Origin: Thauera sp.
Lineage (GTDB): Bacteria > Pseudomonadota > Gammaproteobacteria > Burkholderiales > Rhodocyclaceae
Length of the DNA stretch: 14,808 nt
Reading direction: 5' to 3'
Assembly: GCA_023150215.1 (NCBI GenBank)
Contig: JAKLLJ010000046.1
Coordinates: forward strand, 1-14,808
Part shown: in pieces, positions 1 through 8,077 of the stretch
Numbering within the stretch: position 1 is the first letter of the stretch
How the letters are laid out: every line of letters starts with the position of its first letter
The notes under the pieces: generated by a model
Seen by the model: the letters and a program-made list of their open reading frames with translations, nothing else
What the model was told of the DNA's origin: nothing
Databases searched by the model: none
Made by a program: the position numbers and the translations under genes

Positions 1-1479
1 CTGTGGATCGCCGAGAATCAGATGAACGAGCAAGTCAAGGAGCAGTTCGGCGTCGCTCCCCCGGCCCTGCCTCTGCGAGACAGCGGCAACATCGTCCACC
101 GCAACGCCCTGCGCGTCGATTGGCTGGCCGTTTGCCCGCCTCGAGAGGGAGCAGAGACTTACGTGGTCGGCAACCCGCCGTATCTGGGCAGCTCCAACCA
201 AGATGAGTCCCAAAAGGCGGACATGGATTTGATTTTCTCGGGCCAAACCGATAACTACCGCAACCTTGACTACGTGGCGGCTTGGTATATGAAGGCCGCG
301 GACTATGCCCAGCCCACGGCCGCGCAGTGCGCGTTCGTGGCCACCAATTCGCTATGCCAGGGCGAAATGGTCTCCATGCTCTGGCCGCTTGTCTATCGAC
401 GCGGCATGGAGATCGGCTTCGCACACCAATCCTTCAAGTGGCGCAACAACGCATCGGCCGTCGCCGGCGTCACTTGCGTCATCGTCGGCATCCGCCCGCG
501 CTCGAGCGCCAAGAAGGTTTTGTATTCAGCCGAACTCTCGCGGGTGGTCCGAAACATCAGCCCCTACCTGATCGAGATGGACGACACCATCGTCGAAAAG
601 GAGTCGCGCCCCATCAACGGCCTGCCGAAGATGGACAAGGGCAACATGCCAACAGACGACGGCAACCTGATCCTCTCACCCGATGAGAAGGCCGACCTGC
701 TGGCGCGCTTCCCGGCCGCTGCGAAGTTCGTCCGCCGTTACTACGGCACGCAGGAGTTCATCAAGGGCATCGAGCGATATTGCCTGTGGATCCTTGACGA
801 AGATGCCCAAGAGGCCGCGAGCATTCCGCCGATCAAAGCGCGCCTCGATGCCGTGGCCGCCTTCCGCCTGGCCAGCCCCGCGCCGACCACGCAGGAATAC
901 GCCGCCTGGCCCCATCGCTTCCGTCAGATCCAAGACTTCGGCTCGGACGCTGTGCTGGTGCCGATTCACTTCTCCGAAGACCGCGAATACTTCACCATCG
1001 GCTTCGCGTCCGGTGAGGACTCGATCCTGAGCAACGCCACCTTCGCGATCTACAACGCCTCGCCCTATGTGATGGCGCTGCTGTCGACGCGGCTGCATGC
1101 CGTTTGGGTCTCGACCGTGTGCGGCGGCCTGGAGACGCGTATCCGCTACTCCAACACGATGGGCTACCACACCTTCCCCATCCCCAACCTTTCCGATGAG
1201 CAAAAGCAGGAGCTCGAGGACCACGCATGGGCAATCATCGCCGCACGCGAGGAGCATCCAGGAATGACCATCGGCGAGCTCTACGACCCCGAGGCCATGC
1301 CCGAAGGGCTGCTGGCAGCCCATCGCGCTCTTGATGACACCTTGGAGCGCATCTGCATCGGTCGACCGTTCCGCAACGACACCGAGCGGCTGGAATACCT
1401 TTTCAAGCAATATGTCGCTTTGAAGCGCAAAGACAGGTCCGGCTCCAACCGCGAGCTGGCCTTGAGGAGAGCCCGATGA
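1..1479 (+). CDS. MmeI-type class I SAM-dependent DNA methyltransferase, C-terminal part (5' partial)
   Basis: Reading frame 1 is open from the first base (LWIAENQMNEQ...), so the gene starts upstream; the ATG at 22 is internal. The motif IV tetrad NPPY at nt 172-183 is the catalytic signature of N6-adenine (gamma/beta-class) amino methylases. The downstream segment (AHQSFKWRNNASAVAGVTCVIVGI, in part) and the target-recognition region resemble MmeI/YeeA-type enzymes. The last 100 residues (FPIPNLSDEQ, then a helical GELYDPEAMP...RPFRNDTERLEYLF stretch) match the MmeI C-terminal domain as I know it. The SAM-binding motif I and any N-terminal nuclease domain lie outside the window. In the operon it most likely modifies host DNA and supplies sequence recognition. 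The stop overlaps the helicase start (ATGA, 1476-1479), implying translational coupling. Family assignment is confident; whether this is a pure methylase or a fused restriction-methylase cannot be seen here. Confidence 0.88.
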   Translation: MWIAENQMNEQVKEQFGVAPPALPLRDSGNIVHRNALRVDWLAVCPPREGAETYVVGNPPYLGSSNQDESQKADMDLIFSGQTDNYRNLDYVAAWYMKAADYAQPTAAQCAFVATNSLCQGEMVSMLWPLVYRRGMEIGFAHQSFKWRNNASAVAGVTCVIVGIRPRSSAKKVLYSAELSRVVRNISPYLIEMDDTIVEKESRPINGLPKMDKGNMPTDDGNLILSPDEKADLLARFPAAAKFVRRYYGTQEFIKGIERYCLWILDEDAQEAASIPPIKARLDAVAAFRLASPAPTTQEYAAWPHRFRQIQDFGSDAVLVPIHFSEDREYFTIGFASGEDSILSNATFAIYNASPYVMALLSTRLHAVWVSTVCGGLETRIRYSNTMGYHTFPIPNLSDEQKQELEDHAWAIIAAREEHPGMTIGELYDPEAMPEGLLAAHRALDDTLERICIGRPFRNDTERLEYLFKQYVALKRKDRSGSNRELALRRAR

Positions 1480-3476
1480 CCGATTTCGTCCAGATCACCT
1501 ACGCCCAGACCGGGGCCAGCCAGTCCGTCGATCAGATGGGCATGCGCGCCATGCAAGCGCGCGCCTTCGACGAGCGCGGCTCGCAATACCTGCTGGTCAA
1601 GGCACCGCCGGCTTCCGGCAAGTCTCGCGCACTTATGTTCATCGCCTTGGATAAGCTGCATCGCCAGGGCGTTCGCAAGGCGATCGTCGCGGTGCCGGAG
1701 CGCTCGATCGGTTCCTCGTTCAAATCCACCCCGCTCTCCAAGGACGGCTTCTTTGCCGACTGGGAGGTCGCCCCGGAGTGGAACCTGACCTCCGCCGGTG
1801 GCGCGCAGAAGACCAAGGCCTTCGCCGAGTTCATGCAAAGCGGAGCCCAGGCCCTGGTCTGCACGCACGCGACCCTGCGCTTTGCCTTCGAGCAGCTCGG
1901 CGCGCAGGCTTTCGACAACTGCCTGCTGGCCATCGACGAGTTCCACCACGCCTCGGCCGACGACGAAAGCCGCTTGGGTGAACTGGTGCGCATCCTGGTC
2001 GATCGCGACAAGGCGCACATCGTCGCGATGACCGGCAGCTACTTCCGCGGGGACGCCGCGCCGGTGCTGCGGCCCGAGGACGAGGCGCGCTTCAACCGAG
2101 TCACATACACCTACTACGAGCAGCTCAACGGCTACAAGGATCTGAAGACTCTGGGCATCGGCTACCACTTCTACCGCGGTCGCTACATCGATGCGATTAA
2201 CGAGGTGCTCGACCCCTCCAAAAAGACCATCGTCCACATCCCCAGCGTGCGCTCGGCCGAAGCCACCGGCGAGGGCAAGTATGGCGAGGTCGATCGGATC
2301 CTCGATCACCTGGGCCGGGTGCTCGGGCGCGACGCGGCCACCGGCTTCTATAGCGTCGAGCGTCCCGACGGCTCGAAGCTCATCGTCGCCGATCTCGTCG
2401 ACGACGGCCCCGAGCGCGAGCGCGTGATGGGGTCGCTGCGTGAGATCAAGGGCCGTGACGACGTGGACATCATCATCGCGCTGGGCATGGCCAAGGAAGG
2501 CTTCGACTGGATCTGGTGCGAGCACGCGCTGACTGTCGGCTACCGTGGCTCGCTCACCGAGATCATCCAGATCATCGGCCGCGCGACCCGCGACGCTCCC
2601 GGTAAGCCCCACGCCCAGTTCACCAACCTCATCGCCGAGCCCGATGCCTCCGAGGAGCGGGTGGTGGAGGCCGTGAACAACATGCTCAAGGCTATCGCCT
2701 GCTCGCTGCTCATGGAGCAGGTCTTGGCGCCCAACTTCAAGTTCCGAGCCAAGGATGGGAGCGACGAGATCGACGGTTCGCGCCGCGAGACCGACATCGT
2801 GTTCGACAAGGATGGCGCCACCTCGATTGCGATCAACGGATTCAAGGAGCCGTCGACTGAGCGCAGCCGCCAGATCATCGAGACAGACTTGGCGGATTTG
2901 ACCGCCGCGATCTTCCAAGACGACTCAATCCTGCGCGCGTCGCTGAACCCCGATGAATACGCGCCGGAGGTGGTCAATCAGGTCTACATCCCCCGGGTGA
3001 TCCAGACCAAGTATCCCGACCTCACCGACGACGAGATCGAGGAGATCCGCCAAGCAGTGGTGGCCAACGGCGCTTTCAAGAGCCCGCAGATCGAGATTGA
3101 TCCCGCCCTTGGCGACGTGGATCCCGACGCCAAGGGCGGCTCGAAATTCATCCGGCTGGCCGAGAAGCTGATCAACATCGACGAGCTGAGCATCGACCTC
3201 ATCGACAGCATCAACCCCTTCCAACGTGCCTACGAGATCCTCTCCAAGTCCGTCACCGCCGACGTGCTCCGCACCATCCATGGCGCGATCTCGGCGACGA
3301 GGGTCGCGATGACCGAGGAAGAGGCCGTGGCGCTGTTCCCGCGCATCAAGGCCTTCACCGCCGAGCGTAGACACGAGCCGAACCTGAACTCGGCCAGCCC
3401 GATGGAGCGTCGGATGGCGGAAGCCCTGGCCTGGATCCGCGAGGCCAAGCGCAAGCGCATGGCCGCCGGAGGCTGA
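1476..3476 (+). CDS. SF2 DEAD/DEAH-box helicase or translocase of a restriction-type system
   Basis: A 666-residue protein. Walker A is APPASGKS (residues 43-50), Walker B is LLAIDEFHH (DEFH at 154-157), motif III is MTGS (185-188) and motif VI is QIIGRATRD (365-373). Together they define a complete two-lobe SF2 ATPase of the type I/III restriction-helicase kind. Residues 380-666 are charged and largely helical with no nuclease motif that I recognise; this tail may contact partner subunits. The ATG at 1476 overlaps the methylase stop and is preceded by GAGGAGA, so the start is well supported. The downstream gene begins 4 nt after the stop. Likely role (inference): ATP-driven DNA translocation or remodelling linked to cleavage by the nucleases encoded next to it. 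All key ATPase motifs look intact. Confidence 0.9.
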   Translation: MTDFVQITYAQTGASQSVDQMGMRAMQARAFDERGSQYLLVKAPPASGKSRALMFIALDKLHRQGVRKAIVAVPERSIGSSFKSTPLSKDGFFADWEVAPEWNLTSAGGAQKTKAFAEFMQSGAQALVCTHATLRFAFEQLGAQAFDNCLLAIDEFHHASADDESRLGELVRILVDRDKAHIVAMTGSYFRGDAAPVLRPEDEARFNRVTYTYYEQLNGYKDLKTLGIGYHFYRGRYIDAINEVLDPSKKTIVHIPSVRSAEATGEGKYGEVDRILDHLGRVLGRDAATGFYSVERPDGSKLIVADLVDDGPERERVMGSLREIKGRDDVDIIIALGMAKEGFDWIWCEHALTVGYRGSLTEIIQIIGRATRDAPGKPHAQFTNLIAEPDASEERVVEAVNNMLKAIACSLLMEQVLAPNFKFRAKDGSDEIDGSRRETDIVFDKDGATSIAINGFKEPSTERSRQIIETDLADLTAAIFQDDSILRASLNPDEYAPEVVNQVYIPRVIQTKYPDLTDDEIEEIRQAVVANGAFKSPQIEIDPALGDVDPDAKGGSKFIRLAEKLINIDELSIDLIDSINPFQRAYEILSKSVTADVLRTIHGAISATRVAMTEEEAVALFPRIKAFTAERRHEPNLNSASPMERRMAEALAWIREAKRKRMAAGG

Positions 3477-3480
3477 CAGC

Positions 3481-4692
3481 ATGGCCGCCAAGAAGACGCT
3501 CGATGAGCTGCTCTCCGAGGAGGCCGACTCGGAGCTGCTCAACGTCAAGCCCCGACAGGCCAAAGCGATCGACACGGCCGCGCGAGCTCGGGCGCAGTTC
3601 GAGGAGATCAACGCTTTCGTCGAGCGTAATGGCTTCGCGCCCGGGAAAGGCGGCGAGAGTCGAAAAGTCGGCGTGATGGAGCGCTCCCTGCAGGCGCGCC
3701 TGCGCGCTTACCAGGACAACCCGGAACTCGCGGCCACCCTGGGCGAGATCGACCGGCATGGGCTGCTCTCCGCTGCGCCCAAGCCCGAGCCCAAGAGCCT
3801 CGACGAGTTGCTCGACAGCGACGATCCGCTGCTCATCGATCCTAACGGCGGCCTCTTCGAGTTGCGCCACGCCAAGGGTTCGCCGGCGCGGCCCGACATG
3901 GTGTCGGAGCGTGAGCCCTGCGCGGACTTCGAAACGTTCAAGCCCCTATTCGACAAGGCCGCCGCGGAGCTCTCCTCAGGCGTTCGCAGGAGCGTGCAAT
4001 TCGCCAATGAGCAGGAGATCGAGGCCGGCGGCTTCTTCATCCTCAATGGCGTAATGGTCTATGTCGCCGAGGTGCGCGATCCGCACATCCGCAACGGCAA
4101 GCGTAACGCCAGGCTGCGCCTGATCTTCGACAACGGGACCGAGGGCCAGAACCTGCTGCGCTCGCTGGCCACCCAGCTCTACAAGGATCCCAACGGGCGG
4201 CGCATCTCCGACCCAAACGCGGGGCCGCTCTTCGGCTCCGAGAAGTCTGTGGAGGTCCAGCCCGCCCAAGGCCAGGATCGCGTCACCGGCGTCATCTACG
4301 TGGTCAAGAGCCTCTCGAAGCTCCCCGAGATCGCCCGGCTCGACGGCAGCCTCTTCAAGATCGGCTTCACCACGGGGAACCTCGAGACGCGCTTGCGTGG
4401 GGTCGAGGACGATCCGACCTTCTTGATGGCGCCAGTCAAGCCGGTGATGAGCTACCAGGCGATCAACTTGAACGCCAATGCCTTCGAGCGTCTCGTTCAC
4501 CACTTCTTCGGTGAGGCCAGGTTGGACATCGAAGTCAAGGACCGCTTCGGCAAGGCGATCAAGCCGCGCGAATGGTTCTTGCTGCCGCTGCCGATCATTG
4601 AGCAGGCGATCCCGCTGATCGTTGATGGCTCGATCCTGCGCTACCGCTATGACCATCGGGCGTGCGCGATTGTCGAGGCGAGCAAAGCCTAG
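3481..4692 (+). CDS. T5orf172-type GIY-YIG nuclease-fold protein
   Basis: A 403-residue protein; GGAGG lies 8 nt before the ATG. The C-terminal third carries a GIY-YIG-like core: GVIYV (270-274) replaces GIY, FKIGF (292-296) replaces YIG, an arginine is at LETRLR (304/306), and a glutamate sits in NAFERLVHHFF (E336). This is the pattern of the T5orf172/Mug113 branch. Upstream, residues 180-245 (FFILNGVMVYVAEV...RLRLIFDNGT) form a conserved-looking beta-rich module often seen before this domain. The N-terminus has two similar acidic motifs, KTLDELLSEE (5-14) and KSLDELLDSD (105-114), separated by a helical stretch. They could be docking repeats. It sits between the helicase and the Mrr-like nuclease in one operon, so it is probably a nuclease or DNA-binding subunit. 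Catalysis is inferred from the motifs, not shown. Confidence 0.85.
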   Translation: MAAKKTLDELLSEEADSELLNVKPRQAKAIDTAARARAQFEEINAFVERNGFAPGKGGESRKVGVMERSLQARLRAYQDNPELAATLGEIDRHGLLSAAPKPEPKSLDELLDSDDPLLIDPNGGLFELRHAKGSPARPDMVSEREPCADFETFKPLFDKAAAELSSGVRRSVQFANEQEIEAGGFFILNGVMVYVAEVRDPHIRNGKRNARLRLIFDNGTEGQNLLRSLATQLYKDPNGRRISDPNAGPLFGSEKSVEVQPAQGQDRVTGVIYVVKSLSKLPEIARLDGSLFKIGFTTGNLETRLRGVEDDPTFLMAPVKPVMSYQAINLNANAFERLVHHFFGEARLDIEVKDRFGKAIKPREWFLLPLPIIEQAIPLIVDGSILRYRYDHRACAIVEASKA

Positions 4693-4700
4693 CAGCCGAG

Positions 4701-5576
4701 ATGCCGAACATACGGTCCCTGGACATGAAGCTCGTCGACGACCTGTTCGACATGGGCAATGGCTACGTGCTCGATTTCTCGGACCGGACGATGTCATCCT
4801 TCTTCGTCGAGGAGCTCAACGTCGACATTGACGATCCGGCCTATCGGGATCTAGGCACCTCGAAGGCCAAACGCCTGCGCTGCTACTTGAACAAGGTGGA
4901 CCTGGCCACGTCGATCAAGACGCTCAAAGCCCTTTGGGATTACCGCGAGGCCACTCGCAAGGACAGCCGGCGCGAGGAGTGGGTCGACAACGCCGAAGGG
5001 CGTTTCCTCTCGCTGCTTAACCGCATGCAGGGCAAGCCCGACCAGGCGTCGGCCCCGCAGGGAGAGCCGCCCAAGCCCGCGTTCGATCGGCCGAAGATCA
5101 TCCTTTTGAAGCAGAAGCTCATCGAGCTGTCGGCCTTGGAGCCGCAGCCGCGGGGCTATGCGTTCGAGGCCTGGCTCACAAACACCTTCAACGTGTTCGG
5201 CTTGCAAGCCCGCGAGCCGTTCCGCCTGCGCGGCGAGCAGATCGATGGGAGCTTCCAGTTGCAAGGCGAGACCTACTTGGTCGAGGCCAAGTGGCACTCG
5301 GCGCAGACCCCTGCGGCCGACCTGCATGCTTTCCACGGCAAGGTCGAGCAGAAGGCGGCATGGGCCCGCGGGCTCTTCATCAGCAACAGCGGTTTCACGC
5401 CCGATGGCCTGATCGCCTTTGGCAAAGGGAAGCGCGTGATCTGCATGGACGGCTTCGACCTATTCGAGACGCTCGATCGCGAGCTGCCGCTCGACCAGGT
5501 GATCGCCCGCAAGGCGCGCCGGGCCGCGGAGACGGGCCTGCCGTTCGAGCGTGTGCGAGACATCTTCGGCCACTGA
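4701..5576 (+). CDS. Mrr-like PD-(D/E)XK restriction endonuclease with an AbiJ-like N-terminal domain
   Basis: A 291-residue protein counted from the ATG at 4701, 8 nt after the previous stop. An upstream in-frame ATG at 4662 overlaps the neighbour and is less likely; the ATG at 4725 is an alternative. Residues 8-85 (LVDDLFDMGNGYVLDFSDRT..., then TSKAKRLRCYL...LKALWDYRE) resemble the small N-terminal domain found on AbiJ-type abortive-infection proteins and other effector fusions; I hold this with moderate confidence. A linker (110-130, rich in P, Q and K) leads to an Mrr_cat-type domain: an early E156 in FEAWL, then D182 in EQIDG and EAK (195-197) in YLVEAKW, followed by a helix with Q217. 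These are the acidic/lysine metal-binding residues of this nuclease fold and all are present. It most likely cuts DNA, possibly modified or unmarked DNA, within the five-gene system. Confidence 0.85.
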   Translation: MPNIRSLDMKLVDDLFDMGNGYVLDFSDRTMSSFFVEELNVDIDDPAYRDLGTSKAKRLRCYLNKVDLATSIKTLKALWDYREATRKDSRREEWVDNAEGRFLSLLNRMQGKPDQASAPQGEPPKPAFDRPKIILLKQKLIELSALEPQPRGYAFEAWLTNTFNVFGLQAREPFRLRGEQIDGSFQLQGETYLVEAKWHSAQTPAADLHAFHGKVEQKAAWARGLFISNSGFTPDGLIAFGKGKRVICMDGFDLFETLDRELPLDQVIARKARRAAETGLPFERVRDIFGH

Positions 5577-5606
5577 GGCCGAGGTCCAGACAAGAAAGGG
5601 GAGACG

Positions 5607-7583
5607 ATGACCAAACCAAAGGCAAAGCAGAAGGCCGACGATTCGACTGGATCGCTGTTCGAGGAGAACTACCTCGTCCGCACGCTCGGGCGCATCGCCC
5701 AAGATCCCGAGGTGGCGCTCACCGAGCTCGTGGCCAACGCCTGGGATGCCGGCGCGTCCCTCGTGGACCTAACCATCCCTCCCACCAATGAGCTGGCTTT
5801 GACAGTCGAGGACGATGGCCATGGCATGAACGCCGGCCAGTTCAAGGGCCGCTGGATGAAGCTGGGCTACAACCGCCTCAAGCATCAAAGCGCGTTGGTC
5901 GAGTTCCCGCCGGAGCGCCAAGGCTGGCGCCGCAAGGCCTATGGGCGCAACGGCGTCGGCCGGCACGGGCTGCTGTGCTTTGCCGACCAGTATTCGGTGG
6001 AGACCTGGCGCGAGGACAAGGGCGCGAGCTTCGACATCGGCACCCAGAGCGAAGAGAACCCTTTCAAGATCGAGAAGGAGGGATCCTTCCTGAGGAAGGG
6101 CCACGGGACCAAGCTCTCCGTGATCGTCCAGCGGCACTTGCCCGACGCCGATGCCATCCGCGAGATCCTGGCGGGGCGCTTCGTCCACGACCCCCAGTTC
6201 GTCGTCCGGGTCAACGGGGTGTCGGTCGCGTTGGCCGAACAAATAGGCTTGATCGAGAAGCAGGACTTGCAGATCCCCGGCTGCCCGCCGGCCGAGGCCT
6301 TCGTCGTCGACACGACGCGGACGGCCAAATACACCCTCTACCAAGGCATCGCCTTCTGGGTGAATGGGCGCCTGGTCGGCGTCCCGAGCTGGGTGGTTGG
6401 CTCGGAGGCCGTGATCGATGGCCGAGCGCGCTTCGCCAAGCGCTTCTCGATCGTCATCAAGGCCGACGACGGCTGGCTGCCGGAGGTCGAGCAGGACTGG
6501 GTGCGATTCAAGAGCGGCAAGAAGGTCGATGCGCTCTTCGAGGCCGCCCGCGACTACGCCAAGAAGGTGTTCGCCCAGCTTTCGGCGACGCTGGTGGAGG
6601 AGAGCTCCGAAGAGGCCCTGGTCAAGAACCGCGAGGACTTCAAGGAGCTTTCGCCCCTGGGCCGGGCCGAGGTCGCCAGCTTTGCCCGCGACCTGGTGAA
6701 GGCCACGCCCACCGTCTCGCAGGACGTGCTCTCGGCGGCAGTGCAGGCCGTCATCAACTTGGAGAAGGCCCGCGGTGGGGCTGCGTTACTTGAAAAACTC
6801 ACCAAGCTCGACGAGTCCGACATCGACGGCCTCGACCGACTGCTAAGCCAATGGACCGTGCGCGACGCGTTGTCGGTGCTCGACGAGATTGACCAACGCC
6901 TGGCGGTGATTGTGGCCATCGAGAAGCTTTCCGGCGACGATTCAACCGACGAACTGCACACCCTCCATCCACTGGTTACGCAGGCCCGATGGCTATTCGG
7001 CCCCGAGTTCGACAGCAGCGAATACGCATCCAACGTGAGTCTCAAGACGGCCGCCGAAAAGGTCTTTCAGAAGCGCCTCTCCAAGGATGCCTTCGTCAAC
7101 GCCAAGCAGCGCCCAGACATCATGGCGCTAGCCAATGCGACGTGCTCGATCGTTGGTACAGAGGGATTCGATCCAACGGATCCCACGCTCACGCGCATCC
7201 AAAACGTCCTGATCATCGAGTTGAAGAAAGGTCGCTCCGCGATCGGCCGCGACGAGATGAACCAAGCCGACGGCTATGTGCAGGACTTCCTCGAAAGCGG
7301 TGCGCTCGACGGAACGCCGATGTTCCGCGCCTTCGTCGTTGGCTACGAGATCGCGCCCAAAACCGTGCGTGAGAAGGATCTGATGGAGGAGAAAGTTTTG
7401 CGGGGCAGAGTGCAGGCCGTCACCTACGGCCAGCTTACGCGTTCGGCCCATCAGCGACTGTTTCGTCTGAAAGAACGCATCCCGGCGCGCTACGAGGACG
7501 TGTCCGGAGCGGATCTGTCGGCGAAAGTGATGCAGATCGCTTCGCAGACTACGCTTGGGCTGGAGATGCCAGCCAAACGTTGA
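5607..7583 (+). CDS. GHKL (MORC/MutL-like) ATPase fused to a C-terminal PD-(D/E)XK, Shedu-like nuclease domain
   Basis: A 658-residue protein; AAGGGGAG sits just before the ATG. The N-terminal half has the Bergerat ATP-binding motifs: N-box ELVANAWDAGAS (E40, N44, D47), G1 VEDDGHGM (67-74) and G2 GRNGVGRHGL (113-122). This is the GHKL fold of HSP90, MutL and MORC proteins, followed by an S5-like region. Residues 325-440 are helical. From about residue 449 there is a second module: a helical ELHTLHPLV...WLFGPEF segment, then RPDI (D504) and VLIIELKK (E538, K540), then a helix with Q553. That order fits a PD-(D/E)XK nuclease such as the DUF4263/Shedu group. ParaMORC ATPases are known from comparative genomics to travel with SF2 helicases and nucleases in restriction-type loci, as here. 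It ends the operon, 30 nt after the previous gene. The ATPase call is firm; the nuclease call is moderate. Confidence 0.87.
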   Translation: MTKPKAKQKADDSTGSLFEENYLVRTLGRIAQDPEVALTELVANAWDAGASLVDLTIPPTNELALTVEDDGHGMNAGQFKGRWMKLGYNRLKHQSALVEFPPERQGWRRKAYGRNGVGRHGLLCFADQYSVETWREDKGASFDIGTQSEENPFKIEKEGSFLRKGHGTKLSVIVQRHLPDADAIREILAGRFVHDPQFVVRVNGVSVALAEQIGLIEKQDLQIPGCPPAEAFVVDTTRTAKYTLYQGIAFWVNGRLVGVPSWVVGSEAVIDGRARFAKRFSIVIKADDGWLPEVEQDWVRFKSGKKVDALFEAARDYAKKVFAQLSATLVEESSEEALVKNREDFKELSPLGRAEVASFARDLVKATPTVSQDVLSAAVQAVINLEKARGGAALLEKLTKLDESDIDGLDRLLSQWTVRDALSVLDEIDQRLAVIVAIEKLSGDDSTDELHTLHPLVTQARWLFGPEFDSSEYASNVSLKTAAEKVFQKRLSKDAFVNAKQRPDIMALANATCSIVGTEGFDPTDPTLTRIQNVLIIELKKGRSAIGRDEMNQADGYVQDFLESGALDGTPMFRAFVVGYEIAPKTVREKDLMEEKVLRGRVQAVTYGQLTRSAHQRLFRLKERIPARYEDVSGADLSAKVMQIASQTTLGLEMPAKR

Positions 7584-7600
7584 GCGCCTCACGTAATACT

Positions 7601-7632
7601 CTGCGGAGATTTCGATTACTCGAACCCCGCAG
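7601..7632 (+). terminator. Hairpin just after the five-gene operon (possible terminator)
   Basis: Eighteen bases after the last stop of the operon, CTGCGG (7601-7606) pairs with CCGCAG (7627-7632). Inside it, TTCGA (7611-7615) pairs with TCGAA (7620-7624) around a TTAC loop. No T-tract follows, so it is not a standard intrinsic terminator. It could protect the 3' end or work with Rho. Confidence 0.35.
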
Positions 7633-7680
7633 CTACGGCAATTTGGCGGATACCGCAGTCAGCGCCGTGTCCAAACTCCG
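7628..7680 (-). repeat. Diverged copy of the C-terminal coding tail found at 9317-9369
   Basis: Read on the minus strand this segment encodes RSLDTALTAVSAKLP followed by a stop at 7633-7635. The end of the membrane-protein gene at 9304-9831 encodes DRGLEKALTAVSAEPPRL. A base-by-base comparison of 7628-7680 with 9317-9369 gives 38 of 53 identical positions, including an exact GGCGGATACCGC. The copy here has no intact gene in front of it, so it is a relic. The two copies are in the same orientation and flank the fic gene. Confidence 0.7.
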
Positions 7681-7761
7681 TCCAACTGCTCCGCCCGGCT
7701 GGATTCGCCTCAGCAACCCGTCAAGCGCACTATAGGGGCGCACAGTGGGCGTTCTCGATCT

Positions 7762-7980
7762 GCCCACGTGGGCGTCATTGTCCAAGCCGAGGAAATCAAA
7801 TAGATACGAGTCCTTGAGCGTTTCGTGCGTCAGTTGTGACGGCGGCGCGGGCAGACGCTGGTCGAAGTTGGTGATGGCCTGACCCTCCCTACCGTTCGTG
7901 CGGGCGATTGCGGCTGTGGAATTGCAGTGTCGCCCGTCCCCTCAGCCATACTCCACGGCTTGGGCTAGATGCCGGACTCG
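7762..7980 (-). pseudogene. Decayed fragment of a DUF1016 (YhcG-type) PDDEXK nuclease gene
   Basis: On the minus strand, 7980-7945 reads LAQAVEYG and is then broken by TGA, where the family normally has YGWSR. A shifted frame over about 7928-7893 gives LQFHSRNRPHER, resembling the family's LQIE..LHER, and a further shift restores GQAITNFDQRLPAPPSQLTHETLKDSYLFDFLGL (in part), ending near 7762. The AITNF...LPAPQSDL...LKDPYLFDFLGL line is very characteristic of DUF1016 proteins from my knowledge of the family. At least one stop and two frameshifts are present. The C-terminal nuclease domain (with the IDLLFYH and ELK motifs) is missing, replaced by unrelated sequence leading into the repeated tail at 7633-7680. 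DUF1016 proteins are common in defense islands. This one is clearly dead. Confidence 0.75.
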
Positions 7981-8077
7981 TTTATCGCGGCTTGTTCTGC
8001 ACGGTTCAGAGTTGGAATCAAGGCAATTGTGTAGTGATCTGCTGCACAAATTCAGCCCAGCATTTTCTCGATCGTCG

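Noticed and set aside
1281..2918. Long antisense ORF (545 codons) opposite the helicase
   Set aside because: It mirrors the helicase frame in GC-rich DNA, lacks a ribosome-binding site and family motifs, and the sense gene has complete SF2 motifs.
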